NCBI RefSeq assembly: GCF_012641365.1
Contig: NZ_JABAIM010000002.1
Span: 248,001 to 312,000 of the forward strand
Direction: 5' to 3'
DNA length: 64,000 nt
From: Leeia aquatica
GTDB taxonomy: Bacteria > Pseudomonadota > Gammaproteobacteria > Burkholderiales > Leeiaceae
Shown: positions 45,953 to 56,875 of the stretch, piece after piece
Position numbering within the stretch: the first letter of the stretch is position 1
How the letters are laid out: the number at the start of each line of letters is the position of its first letter
Translations under genes and position numbers: made by a program
The notes under the pieces: model-generated
Told to the model about the DNA's origin: nothing
Database searches by the model: none
What the model saw: the letters and a program-made list of their open reading frames with translations, nothing else

Positions 45953-46819
45953 ATGAAACGTTGGTGGGGTTGGATCATTCTGGGCTTGATCGGCATGCTG
46001 TTGACGGCGTTCAGCAGCATGCTGCTGACTTTGCCGATCAACATGGGCGGGCCGATGGCCATGGACCTGGGCAGCTGGCTGGGCTGGGGCCTGCTGCTGC
46101 CCTCTGCCAGTTGCCTGCTGTTTGGCCTGTTACGCCCGGTCCAGCTGGATACCAGATCGGTGCTACTGGGTATCGCCGCGCTGGTGTTGCACGGCTTCAG
46201 CTTTTACCTGATGCAGCCCTTGCTGGACGCCCCCGCCGTTGGCTTGCTGCTGTGGGTTTTGCGTCGGCATCCGCTGCAACCGTTGCATGTCTGCCTGCTG
46301 CTGCTCGCCAGCGGCGTGACGCTATTGCCGGTGGCGCTCAATTTTCTGGACATGCCACCGATCACCGATGGCGCCTTCTTCTACGCCCGTTATCACGACC
46401 CGATGTACCTGAGCCAGCCTGCCGCCTATTTCGCCGCCCCGCTGGTGGTTCTGCAACTGCTGTGGGGGCATTGGCTGCAGGCGCGCCACCAGCAAGGACT
46501 GACCCCGACTGGCGCATGGGCCAGCCATTTGTTGTTGGGCAGTCTGCTGATCGGCGGCTATGCCCTGTTCATCCAGCATGGGGTATACCAGACGCCGATA
46601 CAGCGGCTGAGCCAGCCAGACGGCAGCACCCTGCTGCAACCGGCAGCCGGGCCGTGGCCTGCACTACTGCTGTCCGCCGGGCTGATGCTGATCATCCTGC
46701 TGGCCTTCTACTGGCGTCGCCGCAGCCTGTGGGCGCGCAACCTGTTGCCATTCAGCCTGCAAGCGCTCTTGCTGGTAGTGAGTACCACCTGGCTGTATGC
46801 CGCCACACCCGAGCTGTAG
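45953..46819 (+). CDS. Integral membrane protein of unknown function
   Basis: A 288-residue protein with roughly seven hydrophobic segments: about 5-25, 38-58, 62-80, 88-110, 142-165, 185-203 and 237-257, plus one at the C-terminus. No family was recognised. It is not obviously a DoxX protein, the membrane component common in bufferin operons, because it is twice the usual size and lacks DoxX features. The ATG at 45953 (MKRWWGWIILGLIGMLL) has only a weak ribosome binding site, and the gap to bufC is 53 nt, so membership in the bufferin operon is possible but uncertain. It is convergent with uvrB. Confidence 0.65.
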   Translation: MKRWWGWIILGLIGMLLTAFSSMLLTLPINMGGPMAMDLGSWLGWGLLLPSASCLLFGLLRPVQLDTRSVLLGIAALVLHGFSFYLMQPLLDAPAVGLLLWVLRRHPLQPLHVCLLLLASGVTLLPVALNFLDMPPITDGAFFYARYHDPMYLSQPAAYFAAPLVVLQLLWGHWLQARHQQGLTPTGAWASHLLLGSLLIGGYALFIQHGVYQTPIQRLSQPDGSTLLQPAAGPWPALLLSAGLMLIILLAFYWRRRSLWARNLLPFSLQALLLVVSTTWLYAATPEL

Positions 46820-46827
46820 CCTGACGC

Positions 46828-48846
<2,019 letters not shown>

Positions 48847-48867
48847 AGTGTGGTGAGTATACCCTGC

Positions 48868-48892
48868 CCTGCTGACAACCGGTGTCAGCAGG
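48868..48892. promoter_or_regulatory. Perfect inverted repeat between uvrB and the Cpx-like operon
   Basis: CCTGCTGACA (48868-48877) and TGTCAGCAGG (48883-48892) are perfect 10-bp arms with a 5-nt centre. It begins 22 nt before the uvrB start codon and ends 12 nt before the CpxR-type box. It may be an operator or a hairpin in the uvrB leader. Confidence 0.5.
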
Positions 48893-48904
48893 CAACATCC
48901 TGAC

Positions 48905-48919
48905 TTTACAAATCTTTAC
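48905..48919 (-). promoter_or_regulatory. CpxR-type box
   Basis: TTTAC-AAATC-TTTAC on the plus strand reads GTAAA-N5-GTAAA on the minus strand, the exact CpxR consensus. A third TTTAC lies at 48937-48941, 22 nt or about two helical turns further. It lies 77-91 nt before the start of the CpxP-like gene, so the two-component system probably controls its own operon. Confidence 0.7.
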
Positions 48920-48995
48920 CGACCGCACATCAAGGGTTTACGCCACAGGGCTAATCTGCACTCATGGCATGTTGCCACAGACCCAGGAGCCCATA

Positions 48996-49520
48996 ATGTT
49001 TGAACGTATCAAGATGATGAAGCACCGTATCCGCATGCACCGCTGGCAACGGCGTGCGCTACTGGCCAGCAGCATGGGGCTGGTACTGGCAGGCGGCGTC
49101 TACGCCATGTCACCGAATGGCGGATGCGCTGGCCCGGCCAACTTCATGCAGCACGGCAATCCGGAAGTGATGCAGGCCCACCTGCAAAACCGGCTAAAGT
49201 CTGCGCTGCAAGAGGTCGGGGCCACTCCGGAACAGCAAGCCAAACTGATGCAGTCGGCCACCAAAGCGTTTGCTGCCATGCGCGACATGCGGCCCGATGC
49301 ACGCCAAGGCGAGGAGCTGAAGCAGCTGCTCTCCAGCCCAACACTGGACACCGCCAAACTGGAGGCGCTGCGGGCCGAGCGCATCAAGCGCATGGACGAA
49401 GCGTCGCGCCAGATGAGTGGCTGGATCACGGAAGTCGCGCAAACGCTGACGCCGGAACAACGGGTCAAACTGATGGAGCGAATGTTGCCACAGCGGGGTC
49501 ATTTTGGTCATCATGGCTGA
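48996..49520 (+). CDS. Spy/CpxP-like periplasmic stress protein
   Basis: A 174-residue protein with an N-terminal signal or membrane segment (about 20-36, RRALLASSMGLVLAGGVYAM) and a helical periplasmic domain. LTPEQRVKLMERM near the C-terminus is the LTxxQ motif of the Spy/CpxP family; a less perfect copy (ATPEQQAKLMQ) is near residue 73. A His-rich tail (RGHFGHHG) may bind metal. CpxP-like proteins restrain the CpxA sensor and act as chaperones. AGGAG precedes the ATG at 48996; the longer frame upstream crosses the CpxR box. A response regulator and kinase follow. Confidence 0.85.
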   Translation: MFERIKMMKHRIRMHRWQRRALLASSMGLVLAGGVYAMSPNGGCAGPANFMQHGNPEVMQAHLQNRLKSALQEVGATPEQQAKLMQSATKAFAAMRDMRPDARQGEELKQLLSSPTLDTAKLEALRAERIKRMDEASRQMSGWITEVAQTLTPEQRVKLMERMLPQRGHFGHHG

Positions 49521-49584
49521 CCGTCAGCCCGCCGACCTGGTCATGGGGCGTGCTGCCGCGCTTCATGACCCTGATGGACGGATG

Positions 49585-50268
49585 ATGCAGATTCTACTGA
49601 TTGACGACGACCAGCGTCTGACCCGGATGCTGGCAGACTACCTGCAGTTGCAAGGCCTGCAGGTACAGACTGCGGCAACCGGGCAGGCGGGTTTACAGCT
49701 GTTGCAACAACAGCGTTTTGACGCGCTGGTACTGGACTTGATGCTGCCGGATGCGGATGGTCTGGATCTGTGCCGGACCATCCGCCAGCAGTTTCCCTTG
49801 CCGATCCTGATGCTGTCTGCCCGTGGCGATGTGGCGGATCGCATTGTCGGGCTGGAGCTGGGTGCCGACGACTATCTGGGCAAACCGTTTGATGCGCGGG
49901 AACTGCTGGCGCGCCTGCGGGCCATCACTCGCCGCCAGCAGGACGAACCCCGCGCCCAACTGCTGCAGCTCGGCAGCATAGAACTGGACCCGGACAGCCG
50001 GACGCTGAGCGTGGCGGGTGAACGTCGCGCGCTGACCGGTCATCAGTTTGATTTGCTGTGGTGTCTGGCCCGCAACGCAGGGCGGGTGATGAGCCGCGAC
50101 CAGATCATGCAGTCCATGCGCGGGGAACATCTGGAAGCCTTTGATCGCAGCATTGATGTACACATTTCCAAGTTGCGGCAAGCGCTGGGCGATGACCCCA
50201 AGCAGCCGGAGCGCATCCTCACCATCCGTGGCATCGGCTATATGCTGGCCCGCCCGGCGACGGACTGA
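49585..50268 (+). CDS. OmpR-family response regulator, CpxR-like
   Basis: A 227-residue regulator from the ATG at 49585. The receiver domain has the acidic pocket DDD (7-9), phospho-acceptor Asp51 in LVLDLMLPDADGLDL and Lys in YLGKPFDARELLARL. The C-terminal winged helix has GHQFDLLWCLARNAGRVMSR and FDRSIDVHISKLRQAL. It lies between the CpxP-like gene and the sensor kinase gene, 5 nt before the latter. With the GTAAA-N5-GTAAA box upstream, this supports a CpxR-like role in envelope or metal stress. The start is uncertain, since ATGs at 49582 and 49585 are tandem and an earlier one exists at 49504. Confidence 0.88.
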   Translation: MQILLIDDDQRLTRMLADYLQLQGLQVQTAATGQAGLQLLQQQRFDALVLDLMLPDADGLDLCRTIRQQFPLPILMLSARGDVADRIVGLELGADDYLGKPFDARELLARLRAITRRQQDEPRAQLLQLGSIELDPDSRTLSVAGERRALTGHQFDLLWCLARNAGRVMSRDQIMQSMRGEHLEAFDRSIDVHISKLRQALGDDPKQPERILTIRGIGYMLARPATD

Positions 50269-50273
50269 TCATC

Positions 50274-51557
50274 ATGCGACATCGTCACCGGCTGCGCCCT
50301 GCCCGCCCCCGCATTCGCCACAAGCTGTACTGGCATATCTACCTGACCCTGGTGCTGGCCTTGCTGATCTTTGCCGGCATGGCGGCCTTGTTGTTCCACA
50401 CCTTGGGTGGGCCACCGGTGCCGCCGCAGTGGCCGGTGGCGATCAGTCGCCTGCTGCAGCACAGCCTGCCCCCTGCCAGTGCGCCGCCTGCCATGCAGCA
50501 GCAGGCACTGCAAGACATTGCGGGCGACCTCGACATGGCCATCAGCCTGAACGCCGCCAACGGGCAAGTGCTGGCACAACTGGGCCCTCGCCTGCATGTT
50601 TCACCGGAAGACGAAGCCCCACGTGGCCCGGTGCGCAGCTATCGGCTGGCGGACGGGCGCGTATTGCATGTGGGGCGCCCCCCGCACCCACCGCTATCGG
50701 TTCCTTTATTGAGCGCGCTGGCCATTCTGGCGATCGCCGTGGCCATTGCCGCCTGGCCGCTGAGCCGACGCCTGACCCGCAGCATGGACCGTCTGATCAG
50801 TCGCATTGACGCCCTGGGTGAAGGGGATTTCCAAACGCCGTTGCCGCTGGAAGGACCCGCGGAGGTCTCGCTGCTCGCGACCCGATTTAACGCTGCGGCC
50901 CAGCGCATTCACGCCCTGCTGCATGCTCACAAGGAGCTGCTGGCGCATGCGTCGCATGAACTGCGCTCGCCACTGGCCCGCTTGCGCATGGTCAGCACCC
51001 TGCTGGCCGATCGTGCACCGGATGCACTTCGCACCGAGCTGGAACAGAACATCACCGAACTGGACGAACTGGTGGAAGAAATCCTGCTGCTCAGCCGGCT
51101 GGACGCCCGCCCGCAACCCGCGCGCATGGACAGCGTGGACCTGACGGCCTTGTGTACCGAGCTGGCAGCGCAATATCAAGCCAGCGTCACGCTGGCCGAC
51201 CTTCATTGCCAGGGAGATGCCCGCATGCTGCGCCGACTGGTGCGTAACCTGCTGGAGAATGCGCAGCGCTACGGTGCACCGCCGGTCACGGTAGGGCTGC
51301 TCGAGCAGGATGGACGCGCTGTCCTGCAAGTCTGCGACGCGGGCCCCGGCATCCCGCCAGACGCCCAGTCGCGCTTGTTTGAACCCTTCTACCGTCCGCC
51401 TGGCGCGGCTGAAGGCGATGGTGGGCATGGTCTGGGGCTCGCGCTGGTCGACCGCATCGCCCGCCACCATGGCGGTCAGGTCGAATACCGGCAACAAGGT
51501 AGCGGTGGCAGCTGTTTCACAGTATATTTGCCGCTCACGGGCCCTCGACAAAGCTGA
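50274..51557 (+). CDS. Sensor histidine kinase, CpxA-like
   Basis: A 427-residue membrane kinase with transmembrane helices at about 22-42 and 143-163, a roughly 100-residue periplasmic sensor domain, a HAMP linker (SRRLTRSMDRLISRIDALGE), the phospho-acceptor His228 in HASHELRSPLARLRM, and an ATPase domain with NLLENAQRYG, DAGPGIPP and GHGLGLALVDRIARHHGG. Its domain order and place after a CpxP-like and a CpxR-like gene point to a Cpx-type stress sensor. It probably responds to envelope damage or metals. An IclR regulator gene follows after 45 nt and may be separate. Confidence 0.88.
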   Translation: MRHRHRLRPARPRIRHKLYWHIYLTLVLALLIFAGMAALLFHTLGGPPVPPQWPVAISRLLQHSLPPASAPPAMQQQALQDIAGDLDMAISLNAANGQVLAQLGPRLHVSPEDEAPRGPVRSYRLADGRVLHVGRPPHPPLSVPLLSALAILAIAVAIAAWPLSRRLTRSMDRLISRIDALGEGDFQTPLPLEGPAEVSLLATRFNAAAQRIHALLHAHKELLAHASHELRSPLARLRMVSTLLADRAPDALRTELEQNITELDELVEEILLLSRLDARPQPARMDSVDLTALCTELAAQYQASVTLADLHCQGDARMLRRLVRNLLENAQRYGAPPVTVGLLEQDGRAVLQVCDAGPGIPPDAQSRLFEPFYRPPGAAEGDGGHGLGLALVDRIARHHGGQVEYRQQGSGGSCFTVYLPLTGPRQS

Positions 51558-51602
51558 GCCTCGCCCTTTACCATGCCGCATAACGGAATGGAGTTCTGCA
51601 GC

Positions 51603-52382
51603 ATGGAAGAAGATGATCTGGGTGCGGGCAAAGACCGCTTGTTTGTCACTGCGCTGGCGCGCGGTCTGACCGTATTACGGGCCTTTCAGCCCGGTGACAG
51701 CTTGCTCGGCAATCAGGAACTGGCCGCACGGACCGGCCTGCCCAAATCCACCATCTCGCGCCTGACCTATACCCTGCTGCAGCTGGGCTATCTGGCACAG
51801 GACCCGGACAGTGGCCGCTACCGGCCTGGGGTTGGGGTCCTGGCGCTGGGCTATGCCGCCCTCTCGACCCTGGACATTCGTGATGTCGCCGCACCACTGA
51901 TGCGTGCACTGTCACAGGAAACCGGGCATTCGGTCACACTGGCTGCGCGCTCCGGTGTCAGCATGATTTATGTGGAAGCCAGCCGCGCCCCGACCCGACT
52001 TGGTATCAAGCTGGATGTCGGCTCTACCGTGCCACTGGCCACCACCGCCATCGGCCGCGCCTGGCTGGCGGGTCTGCCTGCGCATGAACGCGCAGCAGTT
52101 CTGGAGGAGCTGAGCCAGCACTATGGCACACGCTGGCCGACCATCCAGACCGGGCTCACTGCGGCTTTGCAGGATTACGCTGAAAAAGGCTATTGCCTGT
52201 CTCTGGGAGAGTTTGAGGCGGATATTAATGCCATCGGTGTCGCCCTCAAAGCCAGCCCGGGACAGCCACCATTGGCCTTAAACTGCAGCGGCCCCGCCTT
52301 TCGCCTCAGCAAAGCCATGCTGGAGGACGAGATTGCCCCCCGCTTGCAGGCCTTGGCCAGGCAATTGGGAGGCCGCGCCTAA
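51603..52382 (+). CDS. IclR family transcriptional regulator
   Basis: A 259-residue regulator. Residues 10-75 form a winged helix (TVLRAFQPGDSLLGNQELAA, then RTGLPKSTISRLTYTLLQLG), and residues 85-255 form the IclR effector domain, with VTLAARSGVSMIYVEASRAP, GSTVPLATTAIGRAWLAG and LGEFEADINAIGVAL. GGAG 9 nt before the ATG at 51603 favours that start over ATGs at 51573 and 51588. No metabolic operon adjoins it, so its target is unknown. It may act at a distant catabolic locus. Confidence 0.85.
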   Translation: MEEDDLGAGKDRLFVTALARGLTVLRAFQPGDSLLGNQELAARTGLPKSTISRLTYTLLQLGYLAQDPDSGRYRPGVGVLALGYAALSTLDIRDVAAPLMRALSQETGHSVTLAARSGVSMIYVEASRAPTRLGIKLDVGSTVPLATTAIGRAWLAGLPAHERAAVLEELSQHYGTRWPTIQTGLTAALQDYAEKGYCLSLGEFEADINAIGVALKASPGQPPLALNCSGPAFRLSKAMLEDEIAPRLQALARQLGGRA

Positions 52383-52416
52383 CCGTCAGGCGTGACCCGC
52401 CAAGGGTGGTGTCGCC

Positions 52417-53727
52417 TCAATGTTCCACTTCTTCCTGGGCACGCGGATAAACCCGCACCAGCAGGATACGTGGACCACTCATCCGTTTCACCACCAGGTC
52501 GAACGCGTCAAAGCGCACGCGGTCGCCCTCTTTCGGCACATTGCCCAGCTTGAGCATGATCAGGCCGCCTACCGAGTCGACCTCTTCAGTTTCGATGTCA
52601 ATGCCGAGCGCCCGCTCCAGCGAGAAGATTGGCAGACTACCCTTGCCAATCAAGGTGCCATCATCCAGCTCGGTCCAGTCATTGCGACCCTGGCGGAATT
52701 CGTCGCGGATTTCCCCCACCAGGGCGGCCAGCAGGTTATCCAGCGTCAGGAAGCCAAGCGGGGCCTGCCCCTCGCTCTGGATCACCGCAAAGTGCGGTGC
52801 CCCTTCGCGGAAGCGGCGGAACAACTCCAGCGCGGGCGTTTCAGGGGCGACAAACTGCACGGGCCGCACAAATTCACTCAAGTCATCCAGCGTCTGCCCT
52901 TTACGCTCGGCAAAGAACAGATCCTTGATATGAATGACACCCGCCACTTCACCCTGCTCATCCAGCCAGGGATAGCGGCTGTAGCGATTCTGCGCGATCC
53001 GCTCCAGGCTCTGCGCCACCGAGTCCTTCGCCGACAGGCTGACCATTTCGTTGTAAGGACGCATCAGCTCCACCACATCAAGTTCGCTGAACTCGAGGGT
53101 GTGCGCCATCACATTCCATTCATCGCGCGTGAATTTTTCGCTGTTGCGGCTGGTACGCAGGATCAGCTTCAGCTCATCGGCGGAGTAGCTGCTGTCATGG
53201 CCATGCCCCCCCGTCACCCCAAATACCCGCAGCACCACCGATGCACTACGGTTGAGCAGCCAGATGGCCGGGTACATCAGCCAGTAGAAGACGAACAGCG
53301 GCAGCGCGGCAAAGATCGCCACTTTTTCCGACATACGGATAGCCCAGGACTTGGGCGCCAGCTCACCCACCACAATATGCAGGAAGGAGATGATCAGGAA
53401 GGCAAAAGCAATGGAAATGTACTGGATGACCTTGACGTTTTCCACGCCGAGACCATGCAGAACCGGCGTCAGCAGGTCGGCAAAGGCCGGGTTGCCCGCC
53501 CATCCCAGGCCCAGTGATGCCAGCGTAATCCCCAGCTGACACGCAGACAGATACTCGTCCAGTTGGCCGTGGACCCTGGCCAGAATACGGCCCGGCAGCC
53601 CGTAGACACGGGCGATGGTCTTCACCCGGGTTTGTCGCAATTTGACCAGCGCGAACTCGGCGGCCACAAAAAAACCGTTCAGCGCTACCAGTAGCAGCGC
53701 CAGGATGATATAAAAGAATTGATTCAT
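52417..53727 (-). CDS. HlyC/CorC-family (CNNM/DUF21-CBS) membrane protein
   Basis: A 436-residue protein. It has an N-terminal CNNM/DUF21 domain with about three to four membrane helices (residues 1-195), then a pair of CBS domains (about 215-335; MRPYNEMVSLSAKDSVAQSL and FVRPVQFVAPETPALELFR) and a C-terminal CorC_HlyC domain (about 350-430, TLIGKGSLPIFSLERALGID). NGFFVAAEFALVKLRQTRV is the family's starting block. Members are implicated in Mg2+ or Co2+ efflux. A specific role here is not shown. It stands alone, divergent from the glutathione transferase-like gene. Confidence 0.9.
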   Translation of the reverse strand: MNQFFYIILALLLVALNGFFVAAEFALVKLRQTRVKTIARVYGLPGRILARVHGQLDEYLSACQLGITLASLGLGWAGNPAFADLLTPVLHGLGVENVKVIQYISIAFAFLIISFLHIVVGELAPKSWAIRMSEKVAIFAALPLFVFYWLMYPAIWLLNRSASVVLRVFGVTGGHGHDSSYSADELKLILRTSRNSEKFTRDEWNVMAHTLEFSELDVVELMRPYNEMVSLSAKDSVAQSLERIAQNRYSRYPWLDEQGEVAGVIHIKDLFFAERKGQTLDDLSEFVRPVQFVAPETPALELFRRFREGAPHFAVIQSEGQAPLGFLTLDNLLAALVGEIRDEFRQGRNDWTELDDGTLIGKGSLPIFSLERALGIDIETEEVDSVGGLIMLKLGNVPKEGDRVRFDAFDLVVKRMSGPRILLVRVYPRAQEEVEH

Positions 53728-53888
53728 GGGCGGGGGGGTGCCCCGTGCTACCTCATTGTCAAGCAGATGGCGGCATTATAGCGCATCCCCTGACCTGACC
53801 GGCAGCGGCATCATTTTCCGCATTGCAGCAACACAGCCGCCCGCCCTTCGCCTATAATGGAAATCAAACTGTCCGACACCGGTAGCGC

Positions 53889-54497
53889 ATGAAACTGATC
53901 ATCTCCCTCACCAGCCCGTATGCCCGCAAAGCCCGTATTGTTGCGCTTGAGAAGCAGCTGACGCTGGATTATGAAGTCGATGTCCCGTGGAATGCAGACA
54001 CGCACGTGCCTGACTACAATCCGCTGGGCAAAATTCCTGTGCTGGTGCTGGACGACGGCGATACCTTGTACGATTCACGGGTGATCGTGGAATACATGGA
54101 CCGCCTCTCCCCGGTCAGCCGCCTGCTGCCGCAGGAAGGTCGCCCGCTCACCCGGGTCAAGCGCTGGGAAGCGCTGGCCGATGGTCTGATTGATGCGGCC
54201 GTCACCATTTTCCTGGAACGCAAGCGCAGTAGCATCAAGCAAGATGAGGAGTGGATCGCCCGTCAGTATGGCAAGATCAACCGCGCGCTGGCGGTAATGG
54301 CAGAGCAATTGGGTGACCGGCTGTGGTGTGTGGATGAAGGCTACACCCTGGCGGACATCGCTGTGGGCTGCGCCTTGGGCTATCTGGCCTTGCGCTTCCC
54401 GGATATCGACTGGAAAACCCAGTACCCCAATCTGGAGCGCCATTACCAGAAGCTGCTGGAACGCAGCAGCTTCCAGGATACGATACCGGTGGTCTGA
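53889..54497 (+). CDS. Glutathione S-transferase family protein
   Basis: A 202-residue protein with an N-terminal thioredoxin-like domain (MKLIISLTSPYARKARIVAL; Ser in SPYARK at the catalytic position) and YNPLGKIPVLVLDDGDTLYDSRVIVEYM for glutathione binding, followed by an all-helical domain with GYTLADIAVGCALGYLALRF. It resembles the YibF/GstA-like group of bacterial glutathione transferases. The substrate is unknown. It is a single gene ending at a bidirectional terminator. Confidence 0.92.
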   Translation: MKLIISLTSPYARKARIVALEKQLTLDYEVDVPWNADTHVPDYNPLGKIPVLVLDDGDTLYDSRVIVEYMDRLSPVSRLLPQEGRPLTRVKRWEALADGLIDAAVTIFLERKRSSIKQDEEWIARQYGKINRALAVMAEQLGDRLWCVDEGYTLADIAVGCALGYLALRFPDIDWKTQYPNLERHYQKLLERSSFQDTIPVV

Positions 54498-54519
54498 CCG
54501 AGACAGCAGAATAAAAAAC

Positions 54520-54544
54520 AAAACGGGGCTTGATGCCCCGTTTT
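54520..54544. terminator. Bidirectional terminator
   Basis: AAAACGGGGC/GCCCCGTTTT with a TTGAT loop ends both the plus-strand glutathione transferase-like gene and the convergent minus-strand operon. Confidence 0.92.
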
Positions 54545-54567
54545 GCATGGCGCGCTAGCCCGCCGTG

Positions 54568-56775
54568 TCAGGGCGTGTACATCACCTCGCGCTTCCCACT
54601 CATACGCACCCGCAGGCTACCAGCGGGCACACTCCCGCCCTCCACCTGCGCAGCCTGTGCACCAAAGTTGGCCGTCAGCGTACTGCCATCCTCAAATGTG
54701 GTCTGCTGCACCAGTCGGTCGGGCGACAGCCAGCGAAAGGCTGTCATGCGCTGGGTCGCCAGCTGCTCGTGCTGCAGGCGAAACACCGAGTCCAGCTTTT
54801 GCAATAGTGGCAAACGACTGCCCAAAGTAGCCTCACTCAAATGCAACATGGGCGGCACGTTGTACAGCAGGTTGAGCAAAATCCGTCGTTGAACCTCACC
54901 CTGGAACTTGAGGTTGTCCGCGGACCAGTGATGGCTGCTGATCAGCGCACCATGGAAAACCGTCTGGTAGAGTGGCAAGCGGTTAGCTGGCTCAAACAAG
55001 GTGCTGCGGTAAGGTTCCTTCACCGGTACGGCTTTGAAAAAGACTGCAGGCTGTTCCGCCGGATAATAGCGTCCAAGGTAGTACGGCGAGGTTTTGTCTT
55101 TCAGGGCTTTGTCGCCCCAGCCAAATACCGGCGTCTGCATACCGTGGGCAAACAGGATGCCGGAGGCGGTCACCGCATTGCCACCTTCTGAGCCCAACGG
55201 TAACTGCTGGCCCAGCCAGCGCTGGCTGGTGACATAACCCGCTGCGACAGCCGACTGATCCTGCTTGCGGGAGGCGGCATGGTCGTCAAACAACATGCCG
55301 GCCGCGTAGGCATCCAAAAACCAGCTGTTGAAACCAGCGGCAGCCTTGAGCTGCTGCACCCGCGCTTGCAGCAGAGGCCGTACACAATCCGGATTGGTAT
55401 AGTGGCCGGAGCCTTTGAAGCCGGATTTGGCTTGCCCATTCGCCTTGATGATGGCGCAACGCATGTAAGCATCCTGCCCCAGATGGGCACTGTTCCAGTC
55501 TGGCTCCGTGCCATGTGGCAAGGCGGTTTCGTAGGAATCATAAGGCCCGATCAGATAGCCTGCCGCTACCGCAGACCGGATGGCCTCCGGGTGCCACAGT
55601 CCGCCCTCCCAGCTGTCCAGCCCCAGCCAGAGTCGCGCCAGCCCCGCTTGCTGCAATCGTTTGACGGTTGCAGTCGACACCCCACCACCCCATTGCGCTG
55701 GTGCCGCCAGGGCCGCTCCCCATTCCTGCTCTGCTTGCTGACGCAAGCGGCTGTAAGCGGGCGCAATGGCTGCCATGTCCATGGTTTCCTGCTGCCAGTT
55801 TTGCCGGGCCATCGAATACAACGCTTCATTGACCGCAGCAATAAGGGTACGCTTCTGGTAGCCATCGGCAGTGGCTGGCCATTGTGCCAGCAGCTGTAGT
55901 GCTTCAGCAGACAGTTTTGCCCGCACCGCTTGCGACAGGGGCCCGCCCCCTTTCAACTGGCCAACCCAGGTCGGCCAATCCTGCACATCCTTGCTGGCCA
56001 GCAAACCGCCACCCCACAGGTAAATATGGCTGGCCCCAATCAGCTTGCGCCCCTCTGGCTGCTGTTTCAGTTTATCCGCCAACTCTTCGACCAGCCCCTG
56101 TGATTGCAGCCAGTTTCGATACCATTTGGCGCCGGCCAGCACATCGCCCTGTTCCAGATGCAAGGTTGCCGTCATGGGCTTGCGCTCACCCAGAACGGAG
56201 AATTGATGCGACACATTGAGCGCAAGCCCTTTGCCATCGGCCGACCATTGCAAGGTATTGTGGTAGGGATTGGTCAGTATCCAGTGCAAGCCCCACTTGC
56301 CGTGGTCCAGCCCCCATAGTGGCAGGCTCAACGACTCGGTACTGTCCATCTCGGCATACTGGCTCATGATCAGGGATTGCCAGCCGGTATGCCCTGCGGG
56401 CACATAGCCACCTTCTCCCAGTGGCAATACCATCCCCCGCCCCATGGCGGATGCAGGCTGCTGCAGCCAGGAGAGCGTGCTGGCTTTATCGGCCTGAACA
56501 CTCAGGTTCAAATCCGCGCCACGCAGGGTCATCGTCCATTGAAAGCCAGGCCAGCGCCAGCTGGCCTGCTGCTGGTCCTGTTTCAACCCCGAAATGTCTT
56601 GTGCCACTTTCTGCCCCTGGCTAACCACGATACGGTCACCGCCCGCCGGGGTCACCTGCATCGCCAGGGTAGCCGGGTCCACCCGGATCTGCCATTGCGC
56701 ATTGCTCAGCAATACCTCGGCCCACGTGGATGATGTTGCCAGCCATAGCAGGCCAGCCAGATAACGAATACGCAA
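54568..56775 (-). CDS. Secreted glycoside hydrolase-like protein
   Basis: A 735-residue secreted protein. A TTG start at 56775 is supported by AGAAGGAG 7 nt upstream and gives a clean signal peptide (MRIRYLAGLLWLATSSTWA, about 1-19). The first 250 residues look like a beta-sandwich, as in many carbohydrate enzymes. A likely TIM barrel follows, with ASHIYLWGGG, LDSWEGGLWHPEAIRS, IGPYDSYETALPHG and FNSWFLDAYAAGMLFDDH, in which Asp in FLDAYA is a candidate catalytic residue. The overall plan resembles putative glycosidases with DUF5696-like or GH101-like catalytic parts; the substrate is unknown. It is last in a five-gene operon with a sensor kinase system, suggesting action on cell-wall or surface glycan. 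Confidence 0.65.
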   Translation of the reverse strand: MRIRYLAGLLWLATSSTWAEVLLSNAQWQIRVDPATLAMQVTPAGGDRIVVSQGQKVAQDISGLKQDQQQASWRWPGFQWTMTLRGADLNLSVQADKASTLSWLQQPASAMGRGMVLPLGEGGYVPAGHTGWQSLIMSQYAEMDSTESLSLPLWGLDHGKWGLHWILTNPYHNTLQWSADGKGLALNVSHQFSVLGERKPMTATLHLEQGDVLAGAKWYRNWLQSQGLVEELADKLKQQPEGRKLIGASHIYLWGGGLLASKDVQDWPTWVGQLKGGGPLSQAVRAKLSAEALQLLAQWPATADGYQKRTLIAAVNEALYSMARQNWQQETMDMAAIAPAYSRLRQQAEQEWGAALAAPAQWGGGVSTATVKRLQQAGLARLWLGLDSWEGGLWHPEAIRSAVAAGYLIGPYDSYETALPHGTEPDWNSAHLGQDAYMRCAIIKANGQAKSGFKGSGHYTNPDCVRPLLQARVQQLKAAAGFNSWFLDAYAAGMLFDDHAASRKQDQSAVAAGYVTSQRWLGQQLPLGSEGGNAVTASGILFAHGMQTPVFGWGDKALKDKTSPYYLGRYYPAEQPAVFFKAVPVKEPYRSTLFEPANRLPLYQTVFHGALISSHHWSADNLKFQGEVQRRILLNLLYNVPPMLHLSEATLGSRLPLLQKLDSVFRLQHEQLATQRMTAFRWLSPDRLVQQTTFEDGSTLTANFGAQAAQVEGGSVPAGSLRVRMSGKREVMYTP

Positions 56776-56875
56776 ACCCCACTCCTTCTGTCGCCCCCTG
56801 CCCCGATGGCAGGACGTTCGGCCGTATTGCAGCACGGGCCACGTGGCGCTTTGTCAGGGCAATGTCAGGAATGTG

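Noticed and set aside
48868-48892. LexA (SOS) box at uvrB
   Set aside because: The palindrome has 10-bp arms with a 5-nt centre and does not fit CTGT-N8-ACAG; no other candidate was seen.
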